Translations under genes and position numbers: made by a program
Notes under the pieces: generated by a model
Told to the model about the DNA's origin: nothing
Database searches by the model: none
Seen by the model: only the letters and a program-made list of their open reading frames with translations
In this document: piece after piece, positions 50,971 to 58,550 of the stretch
Position numbering within the stretch: the first letter of the stretch is position 1
How the letters are laid out: each line of letters begins with the position of its first letter
Assembly (NCBI GenBank): GCA_030431255.1
Contig: JAUIJL010000023.1
Location: forward strand, 1-64,000
Reading direction: 5' to 3'
DNA from: Thermoanaerobaculia bacterium
GTDB taxonomy: Bacteria > Acidobacteriota > Thermoanaerobaculia > Multivoradales > J023
DNA: 64,000 bases

Positions 50971-51666
50971 ATGATATCAAGATTGCATATATCTTCTTTT
51001 GTCGGTCTCACGGTATTCTCGTGGCTACTGGTTCTTTGGGTTGATGGCCAGCCGGTTCTGAGCCTAGCTTTCTTGAAGCCCTTCAGCCTTGTCGTGAGTC
51101 TGATCGTCGGGTGTTCACTAGTCTTCAATCGGTGGGCATGGGCATGGCCGATCTTCTCAGGCTGGTATGTCAATCGCCCTGACTTGAGGGGCACTTGGCG
51201 TGTCCGGCTGGTCAGTGATTGGGTAGACCCAGAAACCAAGAAGCGGGTTGATCCCCAGGTTTGTTATTTGGTTGTAAGGCAGACCCTTGTGGGTCTATCT
51301 GCGCGTCTAGTGACGGCCGAATCAACATCGAAGTCGATTGCGTATTGTTTGACTGAAGAAGAGGAAGGGATCTATCGGCTAGCAGTGATCTATCGCAACG
51401 AGCCGAAGATTGAGTTACAGGGGAACCGCAGCGACATCCATCATGGTTCCTTCTTGGTAGAAGTTACTGGAAAGGATGTACTTGAAATGGACGGCCACTA
51501 CTGGACCGATCGTGGCACCCGTGGCGAGCTTACTACGCTAGGGTGGAAGAACGGCAGCTTCGACACATTTGGACGAGCACAAGAGGCTTTCGAATTGGAG
51601 CTCGAAAGCGAACCCAGCCCTTCCAGCGAAATCGCTGCGGCGCTTCGCGCCTCCGCGAATCGCTGA
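50971..51666 (+). CDS. Cap15-type CBASS effector (2TM plus beta-barrel)
   Basis: 231 residues. Two membrane segments near the N-terminus (SFVGLTVFSWLLVLWV and FSLVVSLIVGCSLVF) are followed by a beta-rich domain with LRGTWRVRLVSDW, LVVRQTLVGLSARLVTAEST, LAVIYRNEP, HHGSFLVEV and GHYWTDRGTRGEL. This is the pattern of the SMODS-associating 2TM, beta-strand-rich effector family (Cap15). Such effectors bind the CD-NTase product, oligomerise and damage the inner membrane, killing the infected cell. The ATG is the target duplication of the IS3 element, so the ORF is intact but now has IS-end sequence in place of its native leader. The last codons run into the cassette's attC (51607-51683). Confidence 0.87.
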   Translation: MISRLHISSFVGLTVFSWLLVLWVDGQPVLSLAFLKPFSLVVSLIVGCSLVFNRWAWAWPIFSGWYVNRPDLRGTWRVRLVSDWVDPETKKRVDPQVCYLVVRQTLVGLSARLVTAESTSKSIAYCLTEEEEGIYRLAVIYRNEPKIELQGNRSDIHHGSFLVEVTGKDVLEMDGHYWTDRGTRGELTTLGWKNGSFDTFGRAQEAFELELESEPSPSSEIAAALRASANR

Positions 51667-51683
51667 AGGGCGTAACGTTCGGC
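51607..51683 (+). other. attC recombination site of the CBASS cassette
   Basis: R'' AGCGAAC (51607-51613) is the exact reverse complement of GTTCGCT at the cassette start (48679-48685), 2.9 kb upstream across the IS. R' is GTTCGGC (51677-51683). The interior is an imperfect hairpin (CCAGCGAAATCGCTGCGG...). Length is 77 bp. The boxes deviate from RYYYAAC/GTTRRRY but keep AAC and GTT. Confidence 0.8.
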
Positions 51684-51728
51684 GGCGTGGAGCCTGACAG
51701 TTCGTCCTGAACTGACTCCATCAGTGAA

Positions 51729-52448
51729 ATGAATACCAACAACTTTAACGGCCTTCAGCGGGATGGTGATCCCTTTGAGGAGCTGCGTAGGACTCTTGAG
51801 GTCGGAGACTTGGACGCGGTCAAGCGAGCCGCCGATTTCCTTCATCGGACTGGTCGCGACCCCGTTGCCGGGTTGTCAAGCATCGCTAGGGAAGTAGGGC
51901 CAGAGTCTTCGCAGGGTCGTTGCGCACTCACTGCCCTGGCAGACCTGGACTCCGCGACCGCGCATAAGGTCGCTCAGCAACTAGGGGTCTCAGTTGGTGC
52001 GGCCCTTCCGGAGCGGGGACTCAGTAGCAGTGTGACGACCCCGCAGAAACGGGACGCTGACTCGACGCGGAACTGGGTGATCGCTTTCGTGGTAACGCTC
52101 GCAATCTTGTGGCCGCTATATTCGATATACCGCTTCCAAAATCCGATACCGCCAAAGCCGCCGGAGCCGAAGCCGCCGTGGACTGACGAGTACGTGGAGC
52201 TCGAGGCCGTTACGCTCTGCCAACTGGCCGCAAAGCGGCGACTGCGCGACCCTGACTCCGCGGACTTTCCCTTCCTCTCGCCTCCCAGTGTCGACGTCTC
52301 CTACTCCGACAAGGTGACCGTGAACGGCTACATGCATGCGAGCAACGGGCTTGGCTTGAAGGTTCGGGTGGACTTTTCCTGCTCTCTTCAGGCAGACCGC
52401 GAAGCTCGGAACATGTCACTGCTCGATGCTCAGCTCGTCCAGCGGTGA
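51729..52448 (+). CDS. unknown single-pass membrane protein, cassette gene (239 aa)
   Basis: ATG 51729. The N-terminal ~110 residues are soluble and helical (FEELRRTLEVGDLDAVKRAA, ALADLDSATAHKVAQQLG). A membrane segment follows (NWVIAFVVTLAILWPLYSIY), then a Pro-rich stretch (PIPPKPPEPKPPW) and a C-terminal ~80-residue domain (VTLCQLAAKRRLRDPDSADF, then NGYMHASNGLGLKVRVDFSC). The C-terminal part resembles small periplasmic beta-rich domains, but I cannot name a family. The cassette holds this gene only. A defence role is not shown. Confidence 0.65.
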   Translation: MNTNNFNGLQRDGDPFEELRRTLEVGDLDAVKRAADFLHRTGRDPVAGLSSIAREVGPESSQGRCALTALADLDSATAHKVAQQLGVSVGAALPERGLSSSVTTPQKRDADSTRNWVIAFVVTLAILWPLYSIYRFQNPIPPKPPEPKPPWTDEYVELEAVTLCQLAAKRRLRDPDSADFPFLSPPSVDVSYSDKVTVNGYMHASNGLGLKVRVDFSCSLQADREARNMSLLDAQLVQR

Positions 52449-52463
52449 ATGCCGAAAGATACC

Positions 52464-52524
52464 GCCGAACCAGGCCAGTGGAGCGGACTCGCTTCGCGCG
52501 CCGCTCATCGCCGAGACGTTACGC
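52464..52524 (+). other. attC recombination site of cassette B
   Basis: R'' GCCGAAC (52464-52470) is the exact reverse complement of GTTCGGC at the start of this cassette (51677-51683). R' is GTTACGC (52518-52524). The interior has an AGTGGAGCGG / CCGCTCAT stem. Length is 61 bp. Confidence 0.8.
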
Positions 52525-52545
52525 CGCACAAGGGAGCGCCGCAGA

Positions 52546-53070
52546 ATGACTGACGCAGTGTTTGAAACCGAGAGGCTGGTCGTTCGGCGTTGGCGCGACT
52601 CTGACCTGCCCTATCTGATGGCCGTCTACGGAGACGCCGAAGCCGTTCAGTGGGTGGGCGATGGTCAACCGATCACGGAGAGCGAATGTCGTGAGTGGCT
52701 TGTAGTAACCCGCCGAAACTACGAGAAGCGCGGCTACGGCATGTTCGCGGTCGAGCTCAAGTCTGAGCCTGGTGTCATAGGGTTCTGCGGCATCGTCCAT
52801 CCCGGAGGCCAAGAGGAGCCTGAGGTCAAGTACGCCTACCTACGCAGGTTCTGGGGGCAGGGCATAGCCACAGAAGCTCTGCGTGGCCTCGTTGGCTACG
52901 GCTCTGCCGCACATGGCATTACGCGTTTCATCGCCACCACTGCGCAGGAGAACAGCGCTTCGCACGCAGTGCTCGCGAAGGCGGGCATGAGCCGAGGCGA
53001 GCTGCGGCAAGACGAAGATGGCGAGTTTACGCAGCTCTTCGAGTACGAGGTGCCGGGAAGTGCGACCTAA
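52546..53070 (+). CDS. GNAT-family N-acetyltransferase, cassette gene
   Basis: 174 residues from ATG 52546, with GGAG upstream. RimJ/RimL-like: FETERLVVRRWRDSDLPYLM, VIGFCGIVHPGG, VKYAYLRRFWGQGIATEALR (Q-x-x-G-x-A acetyl-CoA loop) and FIATTAQENSASHAVLAKAG. It should move an acetyl group from acetyl-CoA to an amine or alcohol; the substrate is unknown. Acetyltransferases are common integron cassette cargo. The stop TAA lies inside the R'' box of the downstream attC, as often seen in compact cassettes. Confidence 0.88.
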   Translation: MTDAVFETERLVVRRWRDSDLPYLMAVYGDAEAVQWVGDGQPITESECREWLVVTRRNYEKRGYGMFAVELKSEPGVIGFCGIVHPGGQEEPEVKYAYLRRFWGQGIATEALRGLVGYGSAAHGITRFIATTAQENSASHAVLAKAGMSRGELRQDEDGEFTQLFEYEVPGSAT

Positions 53071-53128
53071 CCCCTCGCTCAAGCGCCGCCGGGCACGGAG
53101 CCCGCGCGGCGCTTTTCAGACGTTTCAG
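53065..53128 (+). other. attC-like site ending array 2
   Basis: R'' ACCTAAC (53065-53071) fits RYYYAAC; R' GTTTCAG (53122-53128) is degenerate. A long stem lies between (CTCAAGCGCCGC / GCGGCGCTTTTCAG). The next gene is a core gene on the minus strand, so this is the last visible cassette boundary. Confidence 0.65.
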
Positions 53129-53133
53129 ATGGC

Positions 53134-53445
53134 TCAGGCGCTCAGCACGATGAAGGAGAAGGGAGCGTCCTGAAAGGAGCCCTCGCCCACGCCACCCTGG
53201 GAGGAGGAATCCATCGAATAGACCTGGAATTCACTGGTGGAGGCTTTCTTCACGCTGAAGACGTTGTCCACCGAGTTATTCGTTCTGTCGCCGAAAGCGG
53301 AGACGAGGACCACCGGGGTGTTGTCGAGATTCGACTTGAAGGTGACCGTGTACTTGCCCGCCGAGCTCCGCTTCGAGGTCCAGCTGCCGGAACCAGCGTT
53401 GTTGATGGAGCCATTCGCGTTGATTGTCCCAAAATCCTGTTGCAT
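53134..53445 (-). CDS. small beta-sandwich protein (tail-fibre or lectin-like domain)
   Basis: 103 residues after AAGGAAAC; no signal peptide. QQDFGTINANGSINNAGSGS, then KYTVTFKSNLDNTPVVLVSA and FIVLSA make up a pattern of alternating beta strands. Similar short strands with GSG-xW and PVV are seen in C-terminal domains of tail-fibre or collagen-like surface proteins. It could be a carbohydrate-binding module or a free-standing fold of unknown use. It sits directly at the end of cassette array 2, in the opposite orientation. Confidence 0.5.
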   Translation of the reverse strand: MQQDFGTINANGSINNAGSGSWTSKRSSAGKYTVTFKSNLDNTPVVLVSAFGDRTNNSVDNVFSVKKASTSEFQVYSMDSSSQGGVGEGSFQDAPFSFIVLSA

Positions 53446-53654
53446 TGCCGCGTTTCCTTCTTAGTTGTTTTGGTTCTGTGTCAAGAGGATTGGAATGCGC
53501 ATTCCCTCGTCGTTCGGAATAGAAGACGCGAAATCCAACCATCGATCTGGTCATGCGAATCGAATTTTTATCGATTGGGGTGACGCGGAGCCCGCGCTGA
53601 GCTCCCGTTCTTGATCTCCCCTGCCGATCTGAGTACTGTGCAAGCACCACACTG

Positions 53655-54311
53655 ATGAATCATTCCAACCCATCAACATCCTCCGAAGGTCACACCGCAC
53701 CGACCACGCGGCGGACCGGCCGCTTTCGCCTCGGCATCGCCGGCCTGCTGTTGACGGCGGTGCTGGTGATCGTCATCTATTCCGCCACGTCAACGGTCCA
53801 GTCGGAAGGAAATGGCATGGAATACCTCGATCGGCTTCGAGCATTAGAGCAAGCCGGTCCTCAGCTCGAAGTAGGCAGTGAAGCGGAGAAGCGAGCGGTC
53901 GAGCGCTTTCAGGGTCTCCTGAGCGATTTCAAAGCGCCCGACTTCGCCGATCGGGTGACCGAGGTCTACGCCGAGGACGCGTTTTTCAACGACACCCTCA
54001 AGACGGTGCAGGGTGTCGAGCACATTCGGGAATATCTGGTGGAGAGCGGGGAAGCGATCGACAAGGGCGAGGTGGAATTCGTCGATCTCGTGGCCGACCA
54101 CGGGAATTATTATTTCCGTTGGGTGATGACGATCCGATTCAAGAAGCTCGCGAACGGCGAGGACAAGCGCTCGATCGGCATGACCCACGTCCGTTTCAAC
54201 GCTCAAGGCCGGGTCGTGCTGCACCAAGACTATTGGGATTCCTCCGCGGGTCTATTCGAGCATGTGCCGGCCTTGGGATGGGTGCTGAGGAGAGCCAAAA
54301 GCAGGCTCTGA
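53655..54311 (+). CDS. membrane-anchored NTF2/SnoaL-like protein
   Basis: 218 residues. A basic N-terminus precedes one membrane segment (GIAGLLLTAVLVIVIYSA). The rest is an NTF2-like cone fold: AVERFQGLLSDFKAPDFADR, VTEVYAEDAFFNDTLKTVQG, EHIREYLVESGEAID, NYYFRWVMTIRFKK and MTHVRFNAQGRVVLHQDYWD. This shape fits SnoaL-like or limonene-epoxide-hydrolase-like domains, which bind small lipophilic molecules; a catalytic role is not proven. The domain would face the periplasm. No operon partner is visible. Confidence 0.7.
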   Translation: MNHSNPSTSSEGHTAPTTRRTGRFRLGIAGLLLTAVLVIVIYSATSTVQSEGNGMEYLDRLRALEQAGPQLEVGSEAEKRAVERFQGLLSDFKAPDFADRVTEVYAEDAFFNDTLKTVQGVEHIREYLVESGEAIDKGEVEFVDLVADHGNYYFRWVMTIRFKKLANGEDKRSIGMTHVRFNAQGRVVLHQDYWDSSAGLFEHVPALGWVLRRAKSRL

Positions 54312-54427
54312 GCAGCTTTCACTCAGGCAGCCTGCCGATGGGCGGCTCGCGGATTCGTCGGTGCACGCAGAGATGCATGCCCATGAGCCATCGTTCGCTG
54401 TTCAGAGGGTCGAGATCCCCGGTGATG

Positions 54428-54484
54428 CCTACCAGCGAAAAGCTGAGCCGAGGGCCAGCTCCGTCTCGGTGGTGTCTTGACCGG
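54428..54484 (-). pseudogene. duplicated 3' end of the downstream beta-barrel gene
   Basis: About 55 bp almost identical to the last codons of the beta-barrel gene at 57767-58420. It reads QDTTETELALGSAFRW and a stop on the minus strand, against QDTTETELAAGLAFRW in the intact gene. The protease gene now lies between the two copies, so an ancestral copy was largely deleted or an insertion carried a fragment. Confidence 0.65.
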
Positions 54485-54513
54485 TCTCGATCTATGATCC
54501 TTCCAGCTGCCCC

Positions 54514-57500
54514 CTAAGGCACCGAGCTCGACCAGCGGGAGACATCTCCGCTTTCGAATCCGTCCGTGAATAGGGACATGGACGTGTCGACGAGGGTGAC
54601 GACGATGGATTCGAGGTTGTTGGGGTTGGAGCCGTCGGTTCCGACGTCGATGACCGCGAACCAGGCCGAGCCTCCGCTGAGATCGGGCTCGTTCCATTCG
54701 AGGGTGATGTCGAAGGGGTCGCCGATCGCGACGGTGGTGGGTCCGGTGACGGTGAGGTTGCCGACGTCGTCGGTGATCACGCCGTCGCGGATGTCGATGA
54801 GGTCGGGCTCGCCGGTGGCTCCAGTGAAAGTTTGCACCAAAATCCAGTACTGACCGGCGGCGGGGTTGTGGATCTCACAGCTTTCCTGGGCCACGGGATC
54901 CACCGATTCACAGATCTGGGTGCCTGAGCTCGGGGTGCTGCCCGTGCCGACGTAGAGGTCGACGTCGCGCACGTTTTCGGAGTCGGTGGCGGCAAAGAGC
55001 AGACGCGCGCCCGCGGCCACGTTGACCACTTTCACGTGCACGTCGTCGAGATTGTCGTAGGGATTATTGTTCGTGGGGTCCTGAGGTAGCTCGATGTCGA
55101 TGGCGGCACCTTCGTCGAGACCGGAGACGGTGAGCTGAAGGTCGGTGATCTCCAAAGCGCTGTGTAGACCGTCGATCGTGAAGGTGCCGACGGAGCTGAG
55201 GGTTTCGAGATGCAACAGCTCGGGTAGGTTCTCCGCGCCCGGGCGGACCACGATCGGCAGGTGGAGATCGTCCGGCAGGATACCCCGGGTGCCCTGGGGA
55301 GAGAGCTTGGCCCGCTCGTGGATCCACATGTCCAGGGGCTGGCCGATGACGTCGGCGGTGAAGTCCACGGTTTGGGAGGCTCCGGGCGCGAGGGTGAAGC
55401 TGCTGGGTTGTGCGGTGATGCTCGCTCCGCCGCGGGTGACGAGCTGGCCGACGTTCCAGGTCACGGATTGGTCGGCGACGCTGCGGAAGGTGCGGGAGAC
55501 GGTGCAGCGACCGTAGCACTGGATCTGGGCGCTCGCCGTGTTGAGGGTGGTGGGATCGCCACCGTCCTCGGGATTGGCGGCCAGGTAGTTGGCGGTGGTT
55601 TCGTCCATCACCAGGCCGACCCGGGCTGCTTGCTCCAGGTTGATGCGACCGGCCCCGCGGGAGAAGGAGTCCGCCGGGGCGGCGCCGTCGAACGTCACCG
55701 TCAGGTCTGAAGACAGCATCAGGGCGGATTTGACCTCGGAGGGGGTCCATCCGGGGTGCAGAGCGCGGAGCAGCAGGGCCGCGCCGGCGGCGGTGGAGCA
55801 GGCCATGGAGGATCCGCTGACCGTGACGAATTCCGGGAAGCCCGAGGAGCTGTTGATGGTGGCGGCGAAGATGCCCACACCCGGGGCGGTGACGTCCGGT
55901 TTGAGGGAGTCGAAGGATCGGTTGGGACCGGCGGGGGAGGTGCCGATCATGATGTCGCCGAGGGCCGGATCCCCTTGGACCACCGAATCCGTGATCGTCG
56001 CCGTATGCCCCGAGCCGCTCGCCAGCCACGCGCGCAAGGCGTTGCCGTCGGCCAGGTTGACGTGGATCGCCGGCAAGATGTGCAGGTCGGCGACCGGGTC
56101 GGATTGTCCGGCCTCGCGGTTGGCGAGCACGCAACCGGCCGCGCCGCCGGCTTGGGCATTGGCGCAGACCTGAAGACGGCTGAGGGTCCCGGGGCGATCG
56201 CAGACCACGATTTCGTCGGTCCAGGTGCCCGGGGGAAAGGCGCTTTCGCACAGCTCGGGATTGGCGTCACCGTTGGCATAGTTCCCAGCGTAAACGATCG
56301 GCGCCGGGCCGTAACCGAGGGTGCGGCTCTGGCCGTCGAGATCGGCGGGAGGTGAGCCTCCGCCGGCGGCGTCCACCAGTTGGTTGGCGACTCCGGCTCG
56401 ATCGTGGCTGCTGGCGGTGACCGTGGTCACCCAGGGCCCGTGATGATCGATGGAGGTCGGGATGGTGAGGGGCCCCGCCGAGGCCGCGACGAAGACCCCG
56501 GCGTCGACCGCGCCGAGCAGGACGTTGTCGACATCGTCCACTTGCCAAGGTCGAGAGCCGCCTTCCAGGGCGAGGCTGATGACGTCGACGCCGTCGAGCA
56601 CCGCCTGGTCGATGGCCGCGGAGATGGTGGAGAAAGCGCATTGGTCTAGGAAGGCCGTGAGGCAAGCGTCGTAGCTGATGATGTTGGCGTGGGGCGCCAC
56701 CCCCGACACCCGTGGGCTGAACAAGACGTTGCCGGCCGCGGTGCCGGCGGTGTGGCTGCCGTGGAAATGGCTGCCCTCGGGGCCGTCTTGCTCGCTGCAA
56801 ATATTCGGATTGGCCGCGCAGTAGGCGTCCATGTAGTCCCAGGCGCCGATCAGCTTGTCGTTGCAGGGATAGGCCGGGTCATAGTCCGGATGGGACGGAT
56901 CGCACCAGCCCAGGTAGTTGCCCGCGCCGTTGGGGTTGGTGTGGGTGAAGCCGTCGTCGCCGGTGGCGGCGAAGGACGGATGGTCCATGTTGATGCCGGT
57001 GTCGATGACCGCCAGCACCGTCCCTTCACCCTGGGTCGTCGTGCCGTTGGCGGAGCCGTCCCAGATGGTGGGAGCGCCGATCCAGGTGGGCCCTCGGTCG
57101 GAGCGGACGCTGTAGAGGGCGTCGGGCACCACCGCGACTACCCCTGGCAGGCGTCTCACGGTGGCTAGTTCTTTGGCGCTCAGGGCCACCGCGATGCCGT
57201 TGCGCACGGAGCGATAGCGGAACACGGGCCGGACCTCGCGTCCGAGGTCGTGGCTCAGGGCTTTGACGTACGCCTTGTGTCGACGATCGAGGTGCTCCAA
57301 ATAGGCGCGGGACGCGGGGCTGCGGGCATCGAGCCGACCTTCGCCCCGAGCGCTCGGGGACGTGGCCTCTAAGCCGTCCAGGCCTCCCGCGTACTTGACC
57401 AGCGGTGCGTCTTCAAAATAGATGATGACCAGCTTGCCGGCCTTTGCCGGTCCGTCTTGACCGGCCTTTGCCGGTCCGTCTTGACCGGCCTTTGCCGGTC

Positions 57501-57600
57501 CGTCTTGACCGGCCTTTGCCGGTCCGTTGTCTCGGGCGCCGGCGGCCGGGGACAAAGCTAGGAAAAGGACAAGGATGGTGAGCACTTTGGTGTAACGCAT
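54514..57600 (-). CDS. secreted subtilisin-like serine protease with PA domain
   Basis: 1028 residues, with a signal peptide (LTILVLFLALSPAAGA). A short repeated linker follows (GPAKAGQD, three and a half copies). Residues ~60-160 are a likely inhibitor propeptide. The S8 domain shows VIDTGINMDHPSF (Asp), HFHGSHTAGTAAG (His) and VSGSSMACSTAAG (Ser). A protease-associated (PA) domain with VVCDRPGTLSRLQVCANAQA is inserted before the Ser. Later regions carry beta-sandwich modules. The C-terminus ends FTDGFESGDVSRWSSSVP, a tag shared with two other secreted proteins here. It should be exported and cleave proteins outside the cell. AAGG-rich sequence precedes the ATG. Confidence 0.93.
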   Translation of the reverse strand: MRYTKVLTILVLFLALSPAAGARDNGPAKAGQDGPAKAGQDGPAKAGQDGPAKAGKLVIIYFEDAPLVKYAGGLDGLEATSPSARGEGRLDARSPASRAYLEHLDRRHKAYVKALSHDLGREVRPVFRYRSVRNGIAVALSAKELATVRRLPGVVAVVPDALYSVRSDRGPTWIGAPTIWDGSANGTTTQGEGTVLAVIDTGINMDHPSFAATGDDGFTHTNPNGAGNYLGWCDPSHPDYDPAYPCNDKLIGAWDYMDAYCAANPNICSEQDGPEGSHFHGSHTAGTAAGNVLFSPRVSGVAPHANIISYDACLTAFLDQCAFSTISAAIDQAVLDGVDVISLALEGGSRPWQVDDVDNVLLGAVDAGVFVAASAGPLTIPTSIDHHGPWVTTVTASSHDRAGVANQLVDAAGGGSPPADLDGQSRTLGYGPAPIVYAGNYANGDANPELCESAFPPGTWTDEIVVCDRPGTLSRLQVCANAQAGGAAGCVLANREAGQSDPVADLHILPAIHVNLADGNALRAWLASGSGHTATITDSVVQGDPALGDIMIGTSPAGPNRSFDSLKPDVTAPGVGIFAATINSSSGFPEFVTVSGSSMACSTAAGAALLLRALHPGWTPSEVKSALMLSSDLTVTFDGAAPADSFSRGAGRINLEQAARVGLVMDETTANYLAANPEDGGDPTTLNTASAQIQCYGRCTVSRTFRSVADQSVTWNVGQLVTRGGASITAQPSSFTLAPGASQTVDFTADVIGQPLDMWIHERAKLSPQGTRGILPDDLHLPIVVRPGAENLPELLHLETLSSVGTFTIDGLHSALEITDLQLTVSGLDEGAAIDIELPQDPTNNNPYDNLDDVHVKVVNVAAGARLLFAATDSENVRDVDLYVGTGSTPSSGTQICESVDPVAQESCEIHNPAAGQYWILVQTFTGATGEPDLIDIRDGVITDDVGNLTVTGPTTVAIGDPFDITLEWNEPDLSGGSAWFAVIDVGTDGSNPNNLESIVVTLVDTSMSLFTDGFESGDVSRWSSSVP
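57437..57527 (-). repeat. 24-bp tandem repeat in the protease gene
   Basis: Three perfect 24-bp units and a partial fourth, encoding GPAKAGQD repeated between the signal peptide and propeptide. Nearly identical units make copy-number change by slippage likely. Confidence 0.9.
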
Positions 57601-57766
57601 GGAGGACCTTCCTGTGGATGGAGTTGGCCGATGGGCCGGATTCTGACTCGCTCAATTATTGCGAAAAAAATGAATAAAAGAGAGGCGTCTGGGACGACGG
57701 GCCTTCGTTCAGTGATGCAATCGTGGAAAAGCTTCGTGATCGGCTCGGCGGTCGTCCGCGAGGTCC

Positions 57767-58420
57767 CTACCAGCGAAAAGCTAGGCCGGCGGCCAGCTCC
57801 GTCTCGGTGGTGTCTTGATCGAAGAGAAAGGCGTCGTCGGGTAGATCGAACCAATAGGCCCGGGCTTCAAGGCGCAGGGCGAGCAGATCGGTGAACGGAA
57901 TCGCCAGCCCTCCTGCGAGACTCGCGGAGGGCTGCTCGTCGTCGATATCGACCTCGAAAAACGACAAGGACCGGGTGGTCCATCGAGACATGCCGAGCCC
58001 CAAGGCCACGAACGGCTGGACCTTGGCGGCTTGCCAGCGCCGCTGCACCCCGATGTGCAGAGTCGTGGTTTCGAGATCCTCGAGAGCCAGGTCCACCGTG
58101 TTGCACTCCGGACAGAGGATGGGATCCACACCGAGCGGCGTCTCGCGACGGTTGAGCAAGATCTCGAAAAACCAGGCGCCGCTCAGACGTACGTCAAAAA
58201 TCAGACCTAGGGTGAGATCGTCGTCGGCCTCGGCGCGATCCGGGCACGGGGCGCCCGCCACCTCGATGCAGGCGATACCGGTGGAAACCTCGAGGGACGT
58301 CGCCCGATAGCCGAGCATGGGGGTGAGCTCGAATTCGGCGGCCTGGGCATCGGTGCAGAGGCAGAGAAGGATCGTGAGGCAGATCAGCCACAGAACGGAC
58401 AGCAGGTTCTTGGTTCGCAT
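57767..58420 (-). CDS. outer-membrane beta-barrel protein
   Basis: 217 residues from ATG 58420, chosen for its AGGAGCG site. The signal peptide is LSVLWLICLTILLCLCTDAQA. The mature chain has amphipathic beta strands (FELTPMLGYRATSLEV, LGLIFDVRLSGAWFFEIL, TTTLHIGVQRRWQAAKVQPF, ALRLEARAYWFDLP) and ends with AAGLAFRW, aromatic as expected for barrel insertion. It fits OmpW/OmpA-like eight-stranded barrels; function unknown. A fragment of its 3' end is repeated at 54428-54484 on the same strand. Confidence 0.75.
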   Translation of the reverse strand: MRTKNLLSVLWLICLTILLCLCTDAQAAEFELTPMLGYRATSLEVSTGIACIEVAGAPCPDRAEADDDLTLGLIFDVRLSGAWFFEILLNRRETPLGVDPILCPECNTVDLALEDLETTTLHIGVQRRWQAAKVQPFVALGLGMSRWTTRSLSFFEVDIDDEQPSASLAGGLAIPFTDLLALRLEARAYWFDLPDDAFLFDQDTTETELAAGLAFRW

Positions 58421-58550
58421 GGAGCGCTCCTGGGTCGGTCGATCGAGCGACGGCAGCACATCTCGCCGTCAGTCCGTTAGATCCGAAGCAAGGAGCGAGG
58501 GGTTAGAAGATGACGGCGAGATGATAGCTTTGGCTTCTACGGCTAGGGCG

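Larger units (their letters stand above)
48680..53128 (+). mobile_element. integron-type gene-cassette array 2 (three cassettes, interrupted by an IS3 element)
   Basis: Cassette A (48680-51677) carries a two-gene CBASS operon and contains the IS at 49624-50970. Cassette B (51678-52518) carries an unknown membrane protein gene. Cassette C (52519-53122) carries a GNAT acetyltransferase. Each of the first two ends in an attC whose R'' is the exact reverse complement of the cassette's own first bases (GTTCGCT/AGCGAAC and GTTCGGC/GCCGAAC); the third is partial (GTTACGC against ACCTAAC). One promoter-orientation set of plus-strand genes and short intergenic gaps are typical of cassettes. No intI is present. 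Confidence 0.8.

Noticed and set aside
53276-53650. Minus-strand frame over the region upstream of the small beta-sandwich gene
   Set aside because: No ribosome-binding site or motifs; it overlaps the real gene in another frame.
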